A stretch of 64,000 bases of DNA from Chiua virens (taxonomy: Eukaryota; Basidiomycota; Agaricomycetes; Boletales; Boletaceae): positions 1 to 64,000 of the forward strand of contig JAHNUO010000041.1 of NCBI GenBank assembly GCA_019787685.1, in the 5' to 3' direction. This document shows, in pieces, positions 37,810-49,080 of this stretch. How positions within the stretch are numbered: position 1 is the stretch's first letter; each line of letters begins with the position of its first letter. The notes under the pieces are model-generated. The model searched no databases. It was not told where the DNA came from and was given only the letters and a program-made list of their open reading frames with translations. A program made the translations under genes and the position numbers.

Positions 37810-39824
37810 ATGATTCGTGCCGTTTTGCCGTTCGTCACGATGGCGGTCTTGGGAAGCGCAATCGGATCCTCATCCACTTGGAGTACGGAGGGATTCCATT
37901 CCCGTTACTCTTTCAAAGAGACGTGTCAAGAAATTGCAGTCTCTACATCTTCCGCATCCGACGTCTACGATACTGGTCCGTTCACTCATATTTCTATCTA
38001 AATTGGTGCTCAAAGACGTAACTGCTTGTAGGATCGCTTAAGTATGAGGAAGACATCAGCCACTGGGCATCTTCAAGCACTCAAGTTGCGGCATGCTCGT
38101 TTGAGCCTGGTACGGTGGAGGATATTAGCATTGCAGTGAGTACGTACACTTCACCCGTGTCTTTAGTTATGGAGATTACTTTCCAGTTGCAAATTATCGG
38201 TCGGACACAAACTCCGTTTGCGGTTCGTTTCATTAACATCAGAATCGATTTTAATGATTAATATATCATTTTAGATCAAAGGCGGTGGTCACGCCACTAA
38301 TCCAGGATTTTCGTCAACTGAGGGAGTCCATATCGCGATGTCGAGGTTCTCTGAGATTGTCTACGATTCCGTGGCTCAAACAGTAACGATCGGAGCGGGT
38401 TTGATCTGGGATGATGTTTATGCGGTACTTGAACCGCATGGAATGAACGTTGTGGGAGGGCGAATATCTGGTGTGGGTGTCGCTGGCCTTACACTTGGTG
38501 GAGGTGCGTTCGAAGTTCCGGCGTGTACGGTTTGCAATAACCCAACATAGATTAACAGGTTACTCTTGGCTTACAAACCAGTATGGACTGACCATCGACA
38601 CTGTTCAAGCTTTTGAGTTGGTTATGCCCAATGGGACAGTCATCAACGTCTCCCAGACCTCGAGTCCTGATCTTTTCTTCGCACTCAAAGTACGTCGTTC
38701 TCCAATTCGAATTAGAAATGTCACTAATCGGTGTGTAGGGTGGCTTGAACAATTTTGTACGTGGAACTATTCCGTGAAGACTCGCCATTGATCCATTCTT
38801 TAGGGGATTGTGACTAAGTTTACATTGAAAACATTCCCGCAGACCCAAGTTTGGGTATGTATGCTTTCATTTCTTGTTTTATACAGATTTTCTGATACAT
38901 GTATCAAGGGGGGTCTAATAACCTACACTGCGGATGTCTTGGACCAGGTCAACCTGGCGACGACCAACTTCGCAGTCAGCTCTCAGGACCCGAAGGCTGT
39001 GGTAGTTACAGGATATGTCTATTTGCTCGGGCAGGTGAGGCTTTGGGTATATTCTATCGAAGCTTGTCACTTATTCATGCCATATAGTTGGGCGTGACCG
39101 AGGTTCTTTTCTACGATGCGCCAATACCACCTGTTGGAATTTTCGACGAATTCCTTGCGATTCCCTCACTGACTCAGGATGTTCATACTCGTTCCTACCT
39201 GTCGTTTGTGCGGTCGTTACCTCTAAATCTTACCTCTGAGACGCGGTAAGAAAATATCTCCTGCCACAGTTGATCATCGGTCAATGTCTTCACAGTGGTG
39301 TCTTTCACACAATCTCTGCAACCCAATATCCCCTTTCCTTGCTGCAAGCGATCATCAATGAGACCCGCGTGAGTTCATCGCACCCCTCTTATCACAAGTG
39401 CAAGTACCTGATTACTCTGCTTCAGTATTGGGGAGACCATCTCCTCCTGGAACCTACGATATTTATCACCTATGAAGTGGAGATCTTCCTTCCAACGCTT
39501 CTCGGCCATAATACGACGCCATCCGCATATCCGCCTTCTCGTTCGCAGGGTTTTATGCCGCTCAACATCTATTATTCGTGGCTCTTGCCGGATTCCGACC
39601 ATGCCATCCAAGACGCGGTTAGGACCAGTGCGCGTACATTACGGGGGGCTGCGATCGACGCTGGTCAGACTGACATCGCCAATGCGGCTCTTTACCCTAA
39701 CTATGCTATTTTCGACACGCCACCGGTTGACTTGTATGGTGCCAATCTACCGAGATTACAGGCTATCAAAGCGGCGGTGGATCCGGATAATGTAATGGGT
39801 CTGGCTGGCGGTTTCAAGCTGTAA
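37810..39824 (+). CDS. Secreted FAD-linked oxidoreductase
   Basis: Eleven exons: 37810..37975, 38032..38135, 38187..38222, 38275..38503, 38559..38689, 38739..38756, 38804..38854, 38909..39034, 39088..39245, 39296..39368, 39426..39824; all phases close to 496 residues. The sixth exon is only 18 bases. An N-terminal hydrophobic stretch (MIRAVLPFVTMAVLGSAIGS) is a signal peptide. The FAD_binding_4 (vanillyl-alcohol oxidase) fold is clear: KGGGHATNPGFSS with a candidate flavin-linked His, IGAGLIWDDVYAVL, VVGGRISGVGVAGLTLGGGY, and LKGGLNNFGIVTKFT. The C terminus keeps the position of the berberine-bridge motif as YPNYAIFDTP. It probably oxidises a sugar, alcohol or phenolic outside the cell with production of H2O2; the substrate cannot be told. 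Confidence 0.9.
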
Positions 39825-40033
39825 TTCAGGTTATCAGCACACAGAAAATAAAGTACGTCGCTTGTAGTCGGCGAGTTATTTAAGGTACTAACGTTTCATA
39901 GGCCCCAGGTGGTAGACAGTAACTATACTTCTACGACTTTGAAGCCAACATTCCATACCCATTGCAACCCGTAATCTCTTTCCGTACGTCTTTTCGCTGG
40001 TCAAATAATATCGTTGGTTCTTTGCAATATCAG

Positions 40034-40224
40034 GTATCCGGTATAAACATGAACACTTCGCTCTAGGAATCGTGAGTGGAGTGGTGATCGGGCGACACAT
40101 CGAGGAGCCTGCTGCAGCAATCCTGGCTGCTCAGGCCTTGGCCACCGAAAAGTTGGCTTCCGGCACTACCCCGCCTACTGTTCAGAAACGGGACCTTTAT
40201 GGACCCCAACCCACTTCCGGCTGA
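40034..40224 (+). CDS. Orphan 3' exon of a small membrane-like protein
   Basis: An exon with a clear AG acceptor (CAATATCAG) reading KHEHFALGIVSGVVIGRHIE, then an Ala-rich helix and a stop: 62 residues plus two bases from the exon before. The hydrophobic LGIVSGVVIG segment suggests one membrane helix, as in small mitochondrial or ER proteins. A phase-compatible upstream exon ending at a GTACGT donor near 39983 exists, but its own start could not be found; no ATG in frame is visible. It may be a short gene, a remnant, or an alternative 3' end connected with the FAD gene. Confidence 0.4.
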
Positions 40225-40917
40225 CTCAGGTTCTCTATGCTCCAGGCCTAAATCCTATGCAAAAACCAGCTTCAAAGTCATATGAACTTGGAGGATACCT
40301 TCAATTCTCTATGCCTGGTTTGCCACAGCATATTTGTCTGCCTCCCAGCCCCATCAGAATGCCAGACACGAGTTAGTAGTGTTATCTGTGTCTGGCTTTC
40401 CGACGGCGATGGTGCCTTCAAGAACGGAGATATTTTTGGTTCGACCGAGGTTTCTCAGCTTTATAACTCTCAAAGAGTAGCATGGCGAGGGTACTAACCG
40501 TTTATGGTGTGTTGGTGATCGTCGATCGACCGTCTTGTGTCCGCACAAAGTAGGATCCATCTATAGCATAGGAACTCACTCTTTTTACCAGGGACAGGAT
40601 CAACCAATCAGAGAAGTATCGAATAGTGGGAGTATATTAAACGTTGACTTCTTAGTATGTGTTGGTCGCGTGTGACTGGTCCGTGGAGAGCAACGTGTAT
40701 GGCTCCCGTATCACCACGCGGGATTAGAGTAGAACTAAGAACTACGGTAGATATGAAGCTCAAAATTAAAAAGACTATTAGCTACAAGTTATTCCGATGA
40801 TCCTAAAGAGCGCGACGTGGTCAGTCCTCTCGGCGTGGCCCATCATTCATCGTCTCCAAAAAATGAGTGTAAAATGAAAGAACGAGCCCGGATTTGAAAG
40901 AGAATAAGAATGGCCAC
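40225..40917. other. Intergenic region
   Basis: About 690 bases with no coding signal, repeat or RNA gene recognised. Confidence 0.4.
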
Positions 40918-42239
40918 TTAGTGCAAAGGTCCTCGGTGCGATGGGTTCACGAGCCCCAGGTTAAGCCACCAACGACCGTGACGTGACGATATCCACACAC
41001 CCCACCAATGCCTGCGATCACCCAACACGTCCGCCCTCCGATACCCCTGCTTCGCCTCCCACCCAGGAAGGGCGGCGCTTTCCCGACACCGTATACGATA
41101 CGCATCCGTCATGCGCCAATAATTGCTCGGATTCAACTTGAAAATGTATTGCACCTCCGGGTACGTCAACGGAACCTGAAAGTACTGATAAATAGCGTCG
41201 AACAGGTTGCGCAGCGTCACCGGCGTGCTCTGATCGACAACGATAGGTCCCCAGAGCGTCGACATGTGGCCGACGTCGCACGTGACGACAATCGTGTGTG
41301 CGTCGGTATGGGTGACATGGTCTCCCAAGATGTTCTCCATGGCGACGACGACGTGATTGGGCGTCAGGCGTTTGGCTGTGGAGGGGTGCTTGGTGACGTT
41401 CCAGTCGATCAAGGGTAGATGAGCATTGTTAGGGTTCGGGATAATGTATGGCGCGAGCCGGATGGGGACGTCGCGGGCCCAGTCGAGCGGAGGCCACGTT
41501 CCTGGCGTCCATTGGGGCATTGTACCGGGCAGCGGATGACCACCAGTGAGAGAGATGGCTGCCCAGGGACTCAGTGGCTGAGGGATGGATGGGGTGGGTT
41601 GAGGGTGGGGGCTCCAAGCCAAGTGGCCAGTCGGATATGCCCATACATAGTGGTGAGGTGCCCAGGGCGGCAATGGTGGCTGTTGGTACCAAGGAGAAGC
41701 ATTGTTGATTTGGGGAACTGGGTGGGTGGGCATAGGAGCATGGTCTGGCGTTTTGGGACAAAATGTCAACGCGATTGCAAGACGGCGTTGGCCAAAGAAA
41801 CGATACCTTTGTTGGCTTGAATGCCAGGATTGCTGCCACTTGGAAAATGATCAGGGTGCCGTGGTTCTGGACAACTTTTCCGACGACGTTGGGAACGGCG
41901 GGGCCCCACGAAGATCGGCCGGGCAGTACTAAAGCAGTTCCAAGAGGATGGGGTATGGGCAGGGTTCCGAGAAAATACAGGCGTGAAGGCAGAATGGCTT
42001 GAGAATTTGGTGGTGTCCGGCACGAAGGATGGTTCTGCCTTTGGCGTAGCTTCAAAGCCAGGAACTTCGTCCAGACTATAGTTGCGCATCATATCCTCGA
42101 CGGCTTCGCGAATCGCGCAAGGGTCCACATGATTAGGACCGGCTGCTACGACCACGTCACGCCAGAAGCGATCTCGCAAGGAGGGGTCGGGAGGCATCGG
42201 CGGGCCTTGCAGAGAGGATTGATCGATGGATGTGGACAA
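40918..42239 (-). CDS. DUF6699-type protein 3
   Basis: Two exons, complement of 40918..41744 and 41807..42239, phase closing to 419 residues, the longest of the four. The long N-terminal part is Pro/Trp/His-rich (WYQQPPLPPWAPHHYVW, then HPQPTPSIPQPLSPW). The domain begins at LPLIDWNV and continues with VTLRNLFDAIYQYFQVPLTY, an AYRIRCRE block and a diverged end GYRRADVLGDRRHWWGVW in place of GVKRVDFLxGxxxFxGL. It is the most diverged copy in the window. Function unknown. Confidence 0.7.
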
Positions 42240-42829
42240 GCCGGCTTGTTGGACTGATGGCCGTTTAGTAGTTTGGTGTTGGACTTGGACCTACGAACAC
42301 CGTCACTGTAACATTTATGCCCGTTCTGAGCACAAGAGGCAAGACAAGCAACCCGCTCATCGCAGGGCTCAGATCACAGCAGGACTTGTAGGGTTATTCA
42401 CAGATGGACCCACAAAATACTGGTTCAGACAAGCCGCTTCGCTCTGGCGGCTCAAGGTTTCCTAAAGCGTACAAAATGGTTGAGAAAGCATTGCAACTAT
42501 GACTCAGGCTGTGCGTGTCAGTGTACACCCACAAGTGGCGGAGAACAATGGCGCTGTCACCGCTGTGCAACCGTAGGTTAAGTACAATATCGTTCGGTCT
42601 TTTCTCAGCTGAACGAGCAGGAAGAACCCGCGTCGGGCTGAGAGCGCACAGTCACATCCATGGAGCTGAATCTCACCGAGAACCATGGTCGTCTCGAGCA
42701 ATGTCAAGTTCATTTCACAAAATCAGTCGTTCTGAACACACCTCTCAAGCTTCAAGTACTTATGCAGCAGATACACGACTGTTTATTAACCGTCATCGGG
42801 CCTTACCTCGGAAAAATATACCATAACCC
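42240..42829. other. Intergenic region
   Basis: 590 bases between the DUF6699-3 start and the stop of the next minus-strand gene. No signal recognised. Confidence 0.4.
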
Positions 42830-43588
42830 TCAGTAGATGCAGCTTCCCGGTCCTTGGGGAGCGTCCGCTCCCTTCCCAATAAGACACTCTGCTCCAAGAG
42901 GTTTTTTTGGAACAGCTGGGGAAACGGCCATCAGAGACAGTACGTTAATCAAACTCATCCAAGCGGACGGACCTTCCTGCTGCGTCCCCTGGCTGCCCTT
43001 TTGCGCCATGCCCGGATCAGCCTGTCCTACCGATTCCTGTCGACCTGCTGCTTCAGGGGGCGCAGGAATCGTGCCTTCCTGCTTCCCAGCAGGCTGCTGC
43101 GGCTGAGCACCCTTACCCTCTGCTTGTGCCGCCGATTCCTGTTGATGCGCTGCTTCAGGGGATGCAGGAATCGTGCCTTCCTGCTTCTCAGCTGGCGGCG
43201 GCGGCTGAGCATCCTTACCCCCTGCCTGGGATTCGGCACCTGCAGTAGTGCCAGGTGCTGGCTCCCCTCTCATTTGAGCGAATCCTCGTTCGACTTCGGC
43301 ACGACCTTTGGCAACGGTTTCTTCATCTTTGGCTTTGGCTCCCTCGCCGTGGATGGCACCCCTCATTGATCCGAAGATACTTTCAGTGGCACCTGTCAAC
43401 GTTGGTGAACAGAGCGATTTGTGCTCTTCTTCTTTGGACCGGTAGGAGAGGACATACCGTGAGCGACGTGGGCAGCCCCTCTGAAAGCCGTGTCAGAATG
43501 TAGCACCAATAATTCGTCAAAAGGGGGCGCACTTGGCTTTCTCTGCGAGTTTTTGGGACGTCTTCTGACTTGTTTCGTGTGTCGACAT
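42830..43588 (-). CDS. CsbD/LEA-like stress protein
   Basis: Complement of 42830..43392, 43458..43480 and 43533..43588; the 23-base middle exon is needed and phases close. The start is MSTHETSQKTSQKLAEKA. The N-terminal 60 residues (GAAHVAHGATESIFGSMRGA, then a Lys/Glu/Ala/Gly-rich stretch) resemble CsbD-like stress-response proteins. A 34-residue unit containing KQEGTIPAxPEAA is repeated twice. A further in-phase intron of 57 bases is possible near 42914-42970 (donor GTCCGT, acceptor CCCCAG), which would remove a hydrophobic stretch. The protein is hydrophilic and likely disordered; a protective role under desiccation or osmotic stress is inferred from composition. Confidence 0.6.
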
Positions 43589-43639
43589 GATTGTTGAGTT
43601 CAATAAAGAGTTCGAGAAGCATCATGATACATTGTTTTG

Positions 43640-43800
43640 AGATACACGTGTTTACGATGATGTCGAAGTGACGTCGTGGCGCTCCAACGTGGCCCCTCTT
43701 CCTTTGCACGCAGTTAACACCGTTAATGCGATCGGATGGCTGTGCTATTGACAATGAAATACACGTGACGTCATTTCACGTGATATCGCGATCGAAAATT
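43640..43800 (-). promoter_or_regulatory. CRE and E-box-like sites upstream of stress gene
   Basis: TGACGTCA, a perfect ATF/CREB-type site, lies at 43766-43773, about 180 bases before the CsbD-like start. It is flanked by CACGTGA on both sides (43762 and 43777), and a second partial TGACGTC lies near 43669. The cluster suits a stress-regulated promoter; this is inferred from the motifs. Confidence 0.5.
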
Positions 43801-44378
43801 TTCTCGTCGCGATCACTGTGATCACTACGGTCGGTGCATCAAGCATCAAGCATCAAGTACAACGCCATATGGGGGATTCTGGGGACGCATTGAGTCCGCA
43901 ATGTACCACAGCGATCCTGCGGTGATTTTGATCTCCAGGTTGACCATATGGGCATGCAACGATCGCCGAGACAACTGATCGGGTGTCCAGGCACAAGCAA
44001 CAGCTCCACACGGACTCATAGCGCTCGGACAGTTATACACTTGTCATACACTTTAATTTTCTTATCGTCTACACTGCCCAGTATCTATTACAAAACACAT
44101 CCGCTTCCAAGCACTTCGAAAGCGGGAAAATTCCAAATCAGACTGAAAACCGAAAAACCGAAAAGAAGCAAATAGGAAGACGAAGCATAAAGAAAGAAAA
44201 ACAAAGATACTAAATGGTATAATGATAGGAATAACAAACCGATGTATGCTACAGCGCGAGTGAGTCCCAAGATTCTCGATTTGTTTTTCTGTTTTGTCAA
44301 CGTCCAGTGAAAAAGGAAGAGAAGCAGAAAAAGTGAAGGAAAATACAGTATAACGACAACTCCCTTCCCCCTTGCCGA
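43801..44378. other. Intergenic region
   Basis: About 580 bases, AT-rich toward the right (runs of AAAGAAAGAAAAAC), with no gene recognised. Confidence 0.4.
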
Positions 44379-45038
44379 TTATGCAAGGTTAACGACCCAT
44401 GCGTCTGGACCGAGCTTGGTGCTTGAGAGTCCCATGAATCGCGTTCGGCCCCGCAAAAAGTCCACCCGCTTTACGCCCTTTTGGTACTGTTCATCGGCCG
44501 CCTCTTTCGACGACGCATGTCCGCACCGGTTGTGGAACGCGATGGACACCTCGTCCTTGTGAGCCTGCGTGGGCAGGCTGTTGTACTCGGAAGGCAGTAC
44601 GGGGTGGCGAAGGAAGCAGTACAAGGCCTCGATGAGGTCGCGGACCGAAACGTAATGTTTCGGGGGAATGACCAGCCGCCAAGGGAATTGCTCAATGTGC
44701 AGCGTCATGGTGTGCATGCTTGGCTGCGTTGCAGGCTCTTCGAGCACCCTGGCGGGGAGACTCATGGGTGAGGCGTGAGCATTGGAGGCAAGCGTGTGGG
44801 GTGGAAGGGAGGCGTCCCATATGATTGGGGGAACGAACGGGTGGAAGGCGAGGAGTGGATGGATAGCGACAGGGCCGTCAGGGAGGGGGAGGGTTGCATA
44901 GTTATTCTGAGGAGGGGTACAAGGGCCAGACGAGTCGCCAGAAGAAGGTAGCGATGAGTCTGAGAGTGAGGGCGACGACTTGGGGGAGTAAAAGATGTTG
45001 TCGTCGTTGAAACGGACGTGCTTTCTGGAGACAGGCAT
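44379..45038 (-). CDS. DUF6699-type protein 4
   Basis: A single open frame of 219 residues, the shortest and cleanest copy. After a basic start (MPVSRKHVRFNDDN) and a Ser/Pro linker comes the full domain: IHPLLAFHPFVPPIIWD, HIEQFPWRLVIPP, VSVRDLIEALYCFLRHPVLP, FHNRCGH, GVKRVDFLRGRTRFMGLS and a final WVVNLA. The start matches the 5' end of the frame. A possible TATA-like element (ACTTATAGCA on the minus strand) lies near 45215. It makes a useful reference for aligning the three other copies. Function unknown. Confidence 0.75.
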   Translation of the reverse strand: MPVSRKHVRFNDDNIFYSPKSSPSLSDSSLPSSGDSSGPCTPPQNNYATLPLPDGPVAIHPLLAFHPFVPPIIWDASLPPHTLASNAHASPMSLPARVLEEPATQPSMHTMTLHIEQFPWRLVIPPKHYVSVRDLIEALYCFLRHPVLPSEYNSLPTQAHKDEVSIAFHNRCGHASSKEAADEQYQKGVKRVDFLRGRTRFMGLSSTKLGPDAWVVNLA

Positions 45039-48000
45039 GTTGGAACGTTTGCGGACGCGACGCGAACGACGAGGAAAGGCTCTACGAAGGAGAGCTCTGA
45101 GGTGTTGAAAAATAGTGGGCGTGGGTGATGTGTGAGAATAGATATCAGATGGTCACTGTGGGGAAAGATTGTGATTGCGTCTGAATTTTGAATGTCGGTC
45201 AAGCGGGGTTGCTATAAGTATGCGTCGGGGGGCGCAGCCTCCGCAGTTAGGTCATGAATTTGAAGGGCATTGCCCGGCGGTCCCTGGACCTGAACCGACA
45301 ATTCCAGGGAAAAAAAAAAAGACTTGGGAAAGAAGTCGGTGAGTCAGTACTGCCTTCGGTACATCCACGAAAATACTTCCTATTCGAGGGGCGATCAGAC
45401 ACAGCACAAGGTGTCTGGAGGTTTCCTACTCTTTACGGCACTCACCTTCGAGTGCCTGGACGTACAAGCGTCTCGCGGATCCGCAATGCCTTCCGAATCA
45501 TCCAGTCTGTCTGACTCATACCCACGCGCACAACCCTCTCACGGGCTGTGTCTGCAATCCAAGCCTAGGATGCAACGTCATGCAGTCATGGTGGCAGTGT
45601 AGAGTTCTCGGCTACGTCCCTTACAACAAGTGAAAGTGATTCAACACTGCCTCGTTTGTTGGTACGAGCACAAGACCACTTGTCACGGTGTACAGTTTCT
45701 TTGGGAGTTTCCACGCAAACTGGATTTCTCAGCCTCTGCACCAGATGGTTTGGTGACTCATCCTATAGACAAGTGGCAGAACAGGGAGAACCCCGAACCG
45801 TAGTGTACATCTGGCTCCGTTTGGCACAACACCAACACTGCTCAACCTATGAATTCCGCCCGGCCGCCTGTTCCATGCTACTTTTCGGTGAGTGGTACAC
45901 CCGCGCTGACTACAATGCTGTAGACTAGTGGGGCGTCGGATCCCCATCGGCGAATTGTGTTGTCTCCTGAAAATGCCACATTTACATGCGCTGTGATGCG
46001 CCAATGCAGCATCATCTCCCCCTATGGCCAAACGGGCCACTTCGACTGATAGCCCGCATTATTTTGGACCCCGGACTCCCCTTATGTACCCATTCAGACA
46101 ATATGCATCAACCTCAGAAGTACTCTCATGCCGTCATGTTCATAGGGTGTTGTAGGCTCCGAATGAACATGGATGGTAAATTGGCCCAAAGAAGGTGCGC
46201 AGCCTTCTCTTCTTAGATAAATGGATTGTTGTACTCATCAACAGTGACCACAATACCGGGGAAGTGCCATCTCAGTTGCCGAACGCCCATCAACGTATGA
46301 CAGACCACAAATACATATATACATATCCTCACTTCACGTCAATGACACGTCGGCGTGAGTACTTGGTGGCAAGATGGCGCATATAGGGCTCGCAGACAAA
46401 AATATCACCGTCATCGTAATTCATTTACTTTATTGGCCCCGCCCCATCGCACTATCTCGTCCATGTCACCCATTTTCGGCCATCTCCCTTCTGATTCCCA
46501 GCCGGCAGCTGTCACGAGTACTTTATAGGGCGGCGCAAAACCCGCCTACCCCCTATACCATTGTTTCCTTGCGTTATTTGTGGATATGGAAACGGCGCTA
46601 TGACTCGGGAAAGCACTTTCTTTTTTCCGTAGCACAACCCCGCCCATGCCTGTGTTCCCAAATGCAACGATGAACAGGAAGCTGATAGGTCACAGGAAGT
46701 GAAAGGTGCGATGGATCTGTGCGCGAAGACTTTGACACGCAAGTACGGAGGCCCATGGTTCATATCCAATTCCATGTATGGTAAATTCACGAATGCGCCG
46801 CCTCGTTATCCTCGGCAGCATTACTGATAGCCTGTGCACCAGAGAACGCTCTCAGGCCCAATTAAACCGTCGTTCTCGACGGTGGCCATTCATGCCGAGC
46901 GGTACGCGGCTATGAGGCGCATAATCTTCAGGGACAAAGCGCTTGCTTGGAGCTCTTTTCAGCGTCTAGTCGGGTGGCCGTGATATTGGGCGCCTCGTGT
47001 CTCGGCCATCCTCGCATCGCGGTTACTGCGGTCGCATTGCCCACAACAGCCCTCATCAACGGAGAAGATGTTCTGTTGGAACGTGACACTCTGGGGGAAA
47101 TGAAGGCTTGTCTTCTCGCTGCGCAGCCTCCATGAATACTGGAGCCGGGAGGGTTGGCGTGGTATCATCACTGGTATGAAATCACCTGGGTCGATTCTAC
47201 AAAACCGGAAGCATAGCATGCGCGCATCGACGAAATAGATGATCAAGCTGGTTCAATTTGATTATCACAGGATGGCAGGTCTCGTAACGGGGATTAGCAC
47301 CCGGCGAAGGTTTCTGTTCCTAACCGGCATGCATACGATAAGCATGGGTGTTGCGCCCGCGTTGGCTTGGCGTCCTCGTTAAAGAAATGGTCCGTGGCTG
47401 AGCGCCGAGTCGTAACCTGTTCCGCAGCCTACCACATAACATAACACGGGTTTCCAAGCACGATGACGCTGCACCAGTGTTTAGAAAGTACAAGCCTCGG
47501 AAGTTATGAGAACCAGCGTTCGCATCTTCCCAGACTAGCGATAGCCTCAGGGGTAATCAAAGCTACATATTCGGTCGTCACTGGCGGGAAAATCATCTTT
47601 GGGTCTGGGTGTATCGTCATTGAAGACATACTGATTTTTGTGCCAGTGCCGACGTTTCATGAATCATGCAAGCTAAATATATGCGTGCGACCACAATAGA
47701 CGCGGTGTTCTGGTAGACTCGGAGCAAGCCACTGGAACAAGAGACTACAGGTCTTAACAGCCTGAGATGCTCTGAGTCAATCCTACTAGTAGCTGCGGAA
47801 TGTGACATACTGATGCCAATGGTTGGACGGGATGTTCCTTTTGTTTCACGCGCTGCGCTCGGATCCGTGCGTGTTTCGCGGCAGCACGAGTAGTACTGTG
47901 CATTTCTCACAGCTAACCTTCCTGGACCTCGAGTCCACGCCGCGGGATGAGCTGATGGGTTGGTTCATTGTCATCAAATCGACAATCAGTGAAAATGGAT

Positions 48001-49080
48001 CGGGATTGCCCGCCCCCAGGTGATATTCGTGTTCGGATCCTACCGTGATCATGATTGATAGCGATAATCAAAAGTGAACAAAATCGTGGCACGGACTTCG
48101 GAGCTCAGCGCTCAGCTCCAACGGCGCTCGCGTGCCAACGGTCCGCGCATGGCGCCATGCCTGTCACGAGGTTCCTTTCCTGTGGGTAGAATACGGCCGA
48201 TTCGAAGGAGCGGTCTCATGACTCGGGAGAGATCCATGCCGGGGATTGAGTGCCGCCTCCACGGTAGGGGAATTGTATGATTCCCGAGTCGCAGGACCTT
48301 CGTTTGGAGGATGTGGACTCGGGCGGTTATTTCATCTAGAAATAGTTCAAAGGAATGTTCTATTTATTCTGCATACATTGTGCGGACATTTCGGGTTGGT
48401 TCGGAATTTTGCTGGCCGGCGAGCCCATACTATCCGGTCCCAGTTCAGCAGGATCGTAATGGATCATTCGGCGATGTTCTTCTTAGAACGACTCGGGCTG
48501 CGGCCTTGCTGTCTTTATTAACACACAAGGGGTTGCTCTACAGGAGATGCACTATTGAGAATGAAAATAGTCTCAGTGCCGATATGATCCGTCCTTCTTT
48601 ATGTAATGTTTAGGTAGAGGCTTGGCTTCAGTTGGCTTCACGACTCGGGCCCCATTCTAGTTAGCGCATGTTGCGGTAAACAAAGCAAAGTGTTTTGCGT
48701 CCGACTCGGAGTCTCTCGCATATCCCCCTCACTTGGCTCCCTGGAATGATGCTCTATTTTTAACCTCCAATGAATGTATCGCAGCAGACACGTTGTGCTA
48801 GTAATCTTGATTCGACTGTGTACGCACGCTTGAAGTATTTGAGTCATTTTGTGGATGGTTTTGGTCCCTTTTTCTTATGAGTCACGCGATCGCTGGTAAT
48901 AGATATACGCGGCCAGAGTTGATAATCAGAAGCATGGTCTAGGCTTCTCATGATGATCATATGCTATGATGGCTTACTGATCGCATAGGGACTCAAATCG
49001 ATGACTTCGATCATGATTCATGATAAATCAGAGACAAAATCAAGGAGCTAGTTGTTTACACAGTACTTCTTCGTGCATGT
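45039..49080. other. 4-kb gene-poor region
   Basis: No protein-like open frame, domain, or exon chain was found on either strand. The only pattern seen is an excess of the octamer GACTCGGG or its complement at 46596, 48219, 48286, 48314, 48487 and 48647. It may hold long non-coding transcripts or decayed sequence. Confidence 0.4.

Noticed and set aside
45254..49000. Many short open frames of 60-100 codons
   Set aside because: None has a domain, exon continuation or protein-like composition.
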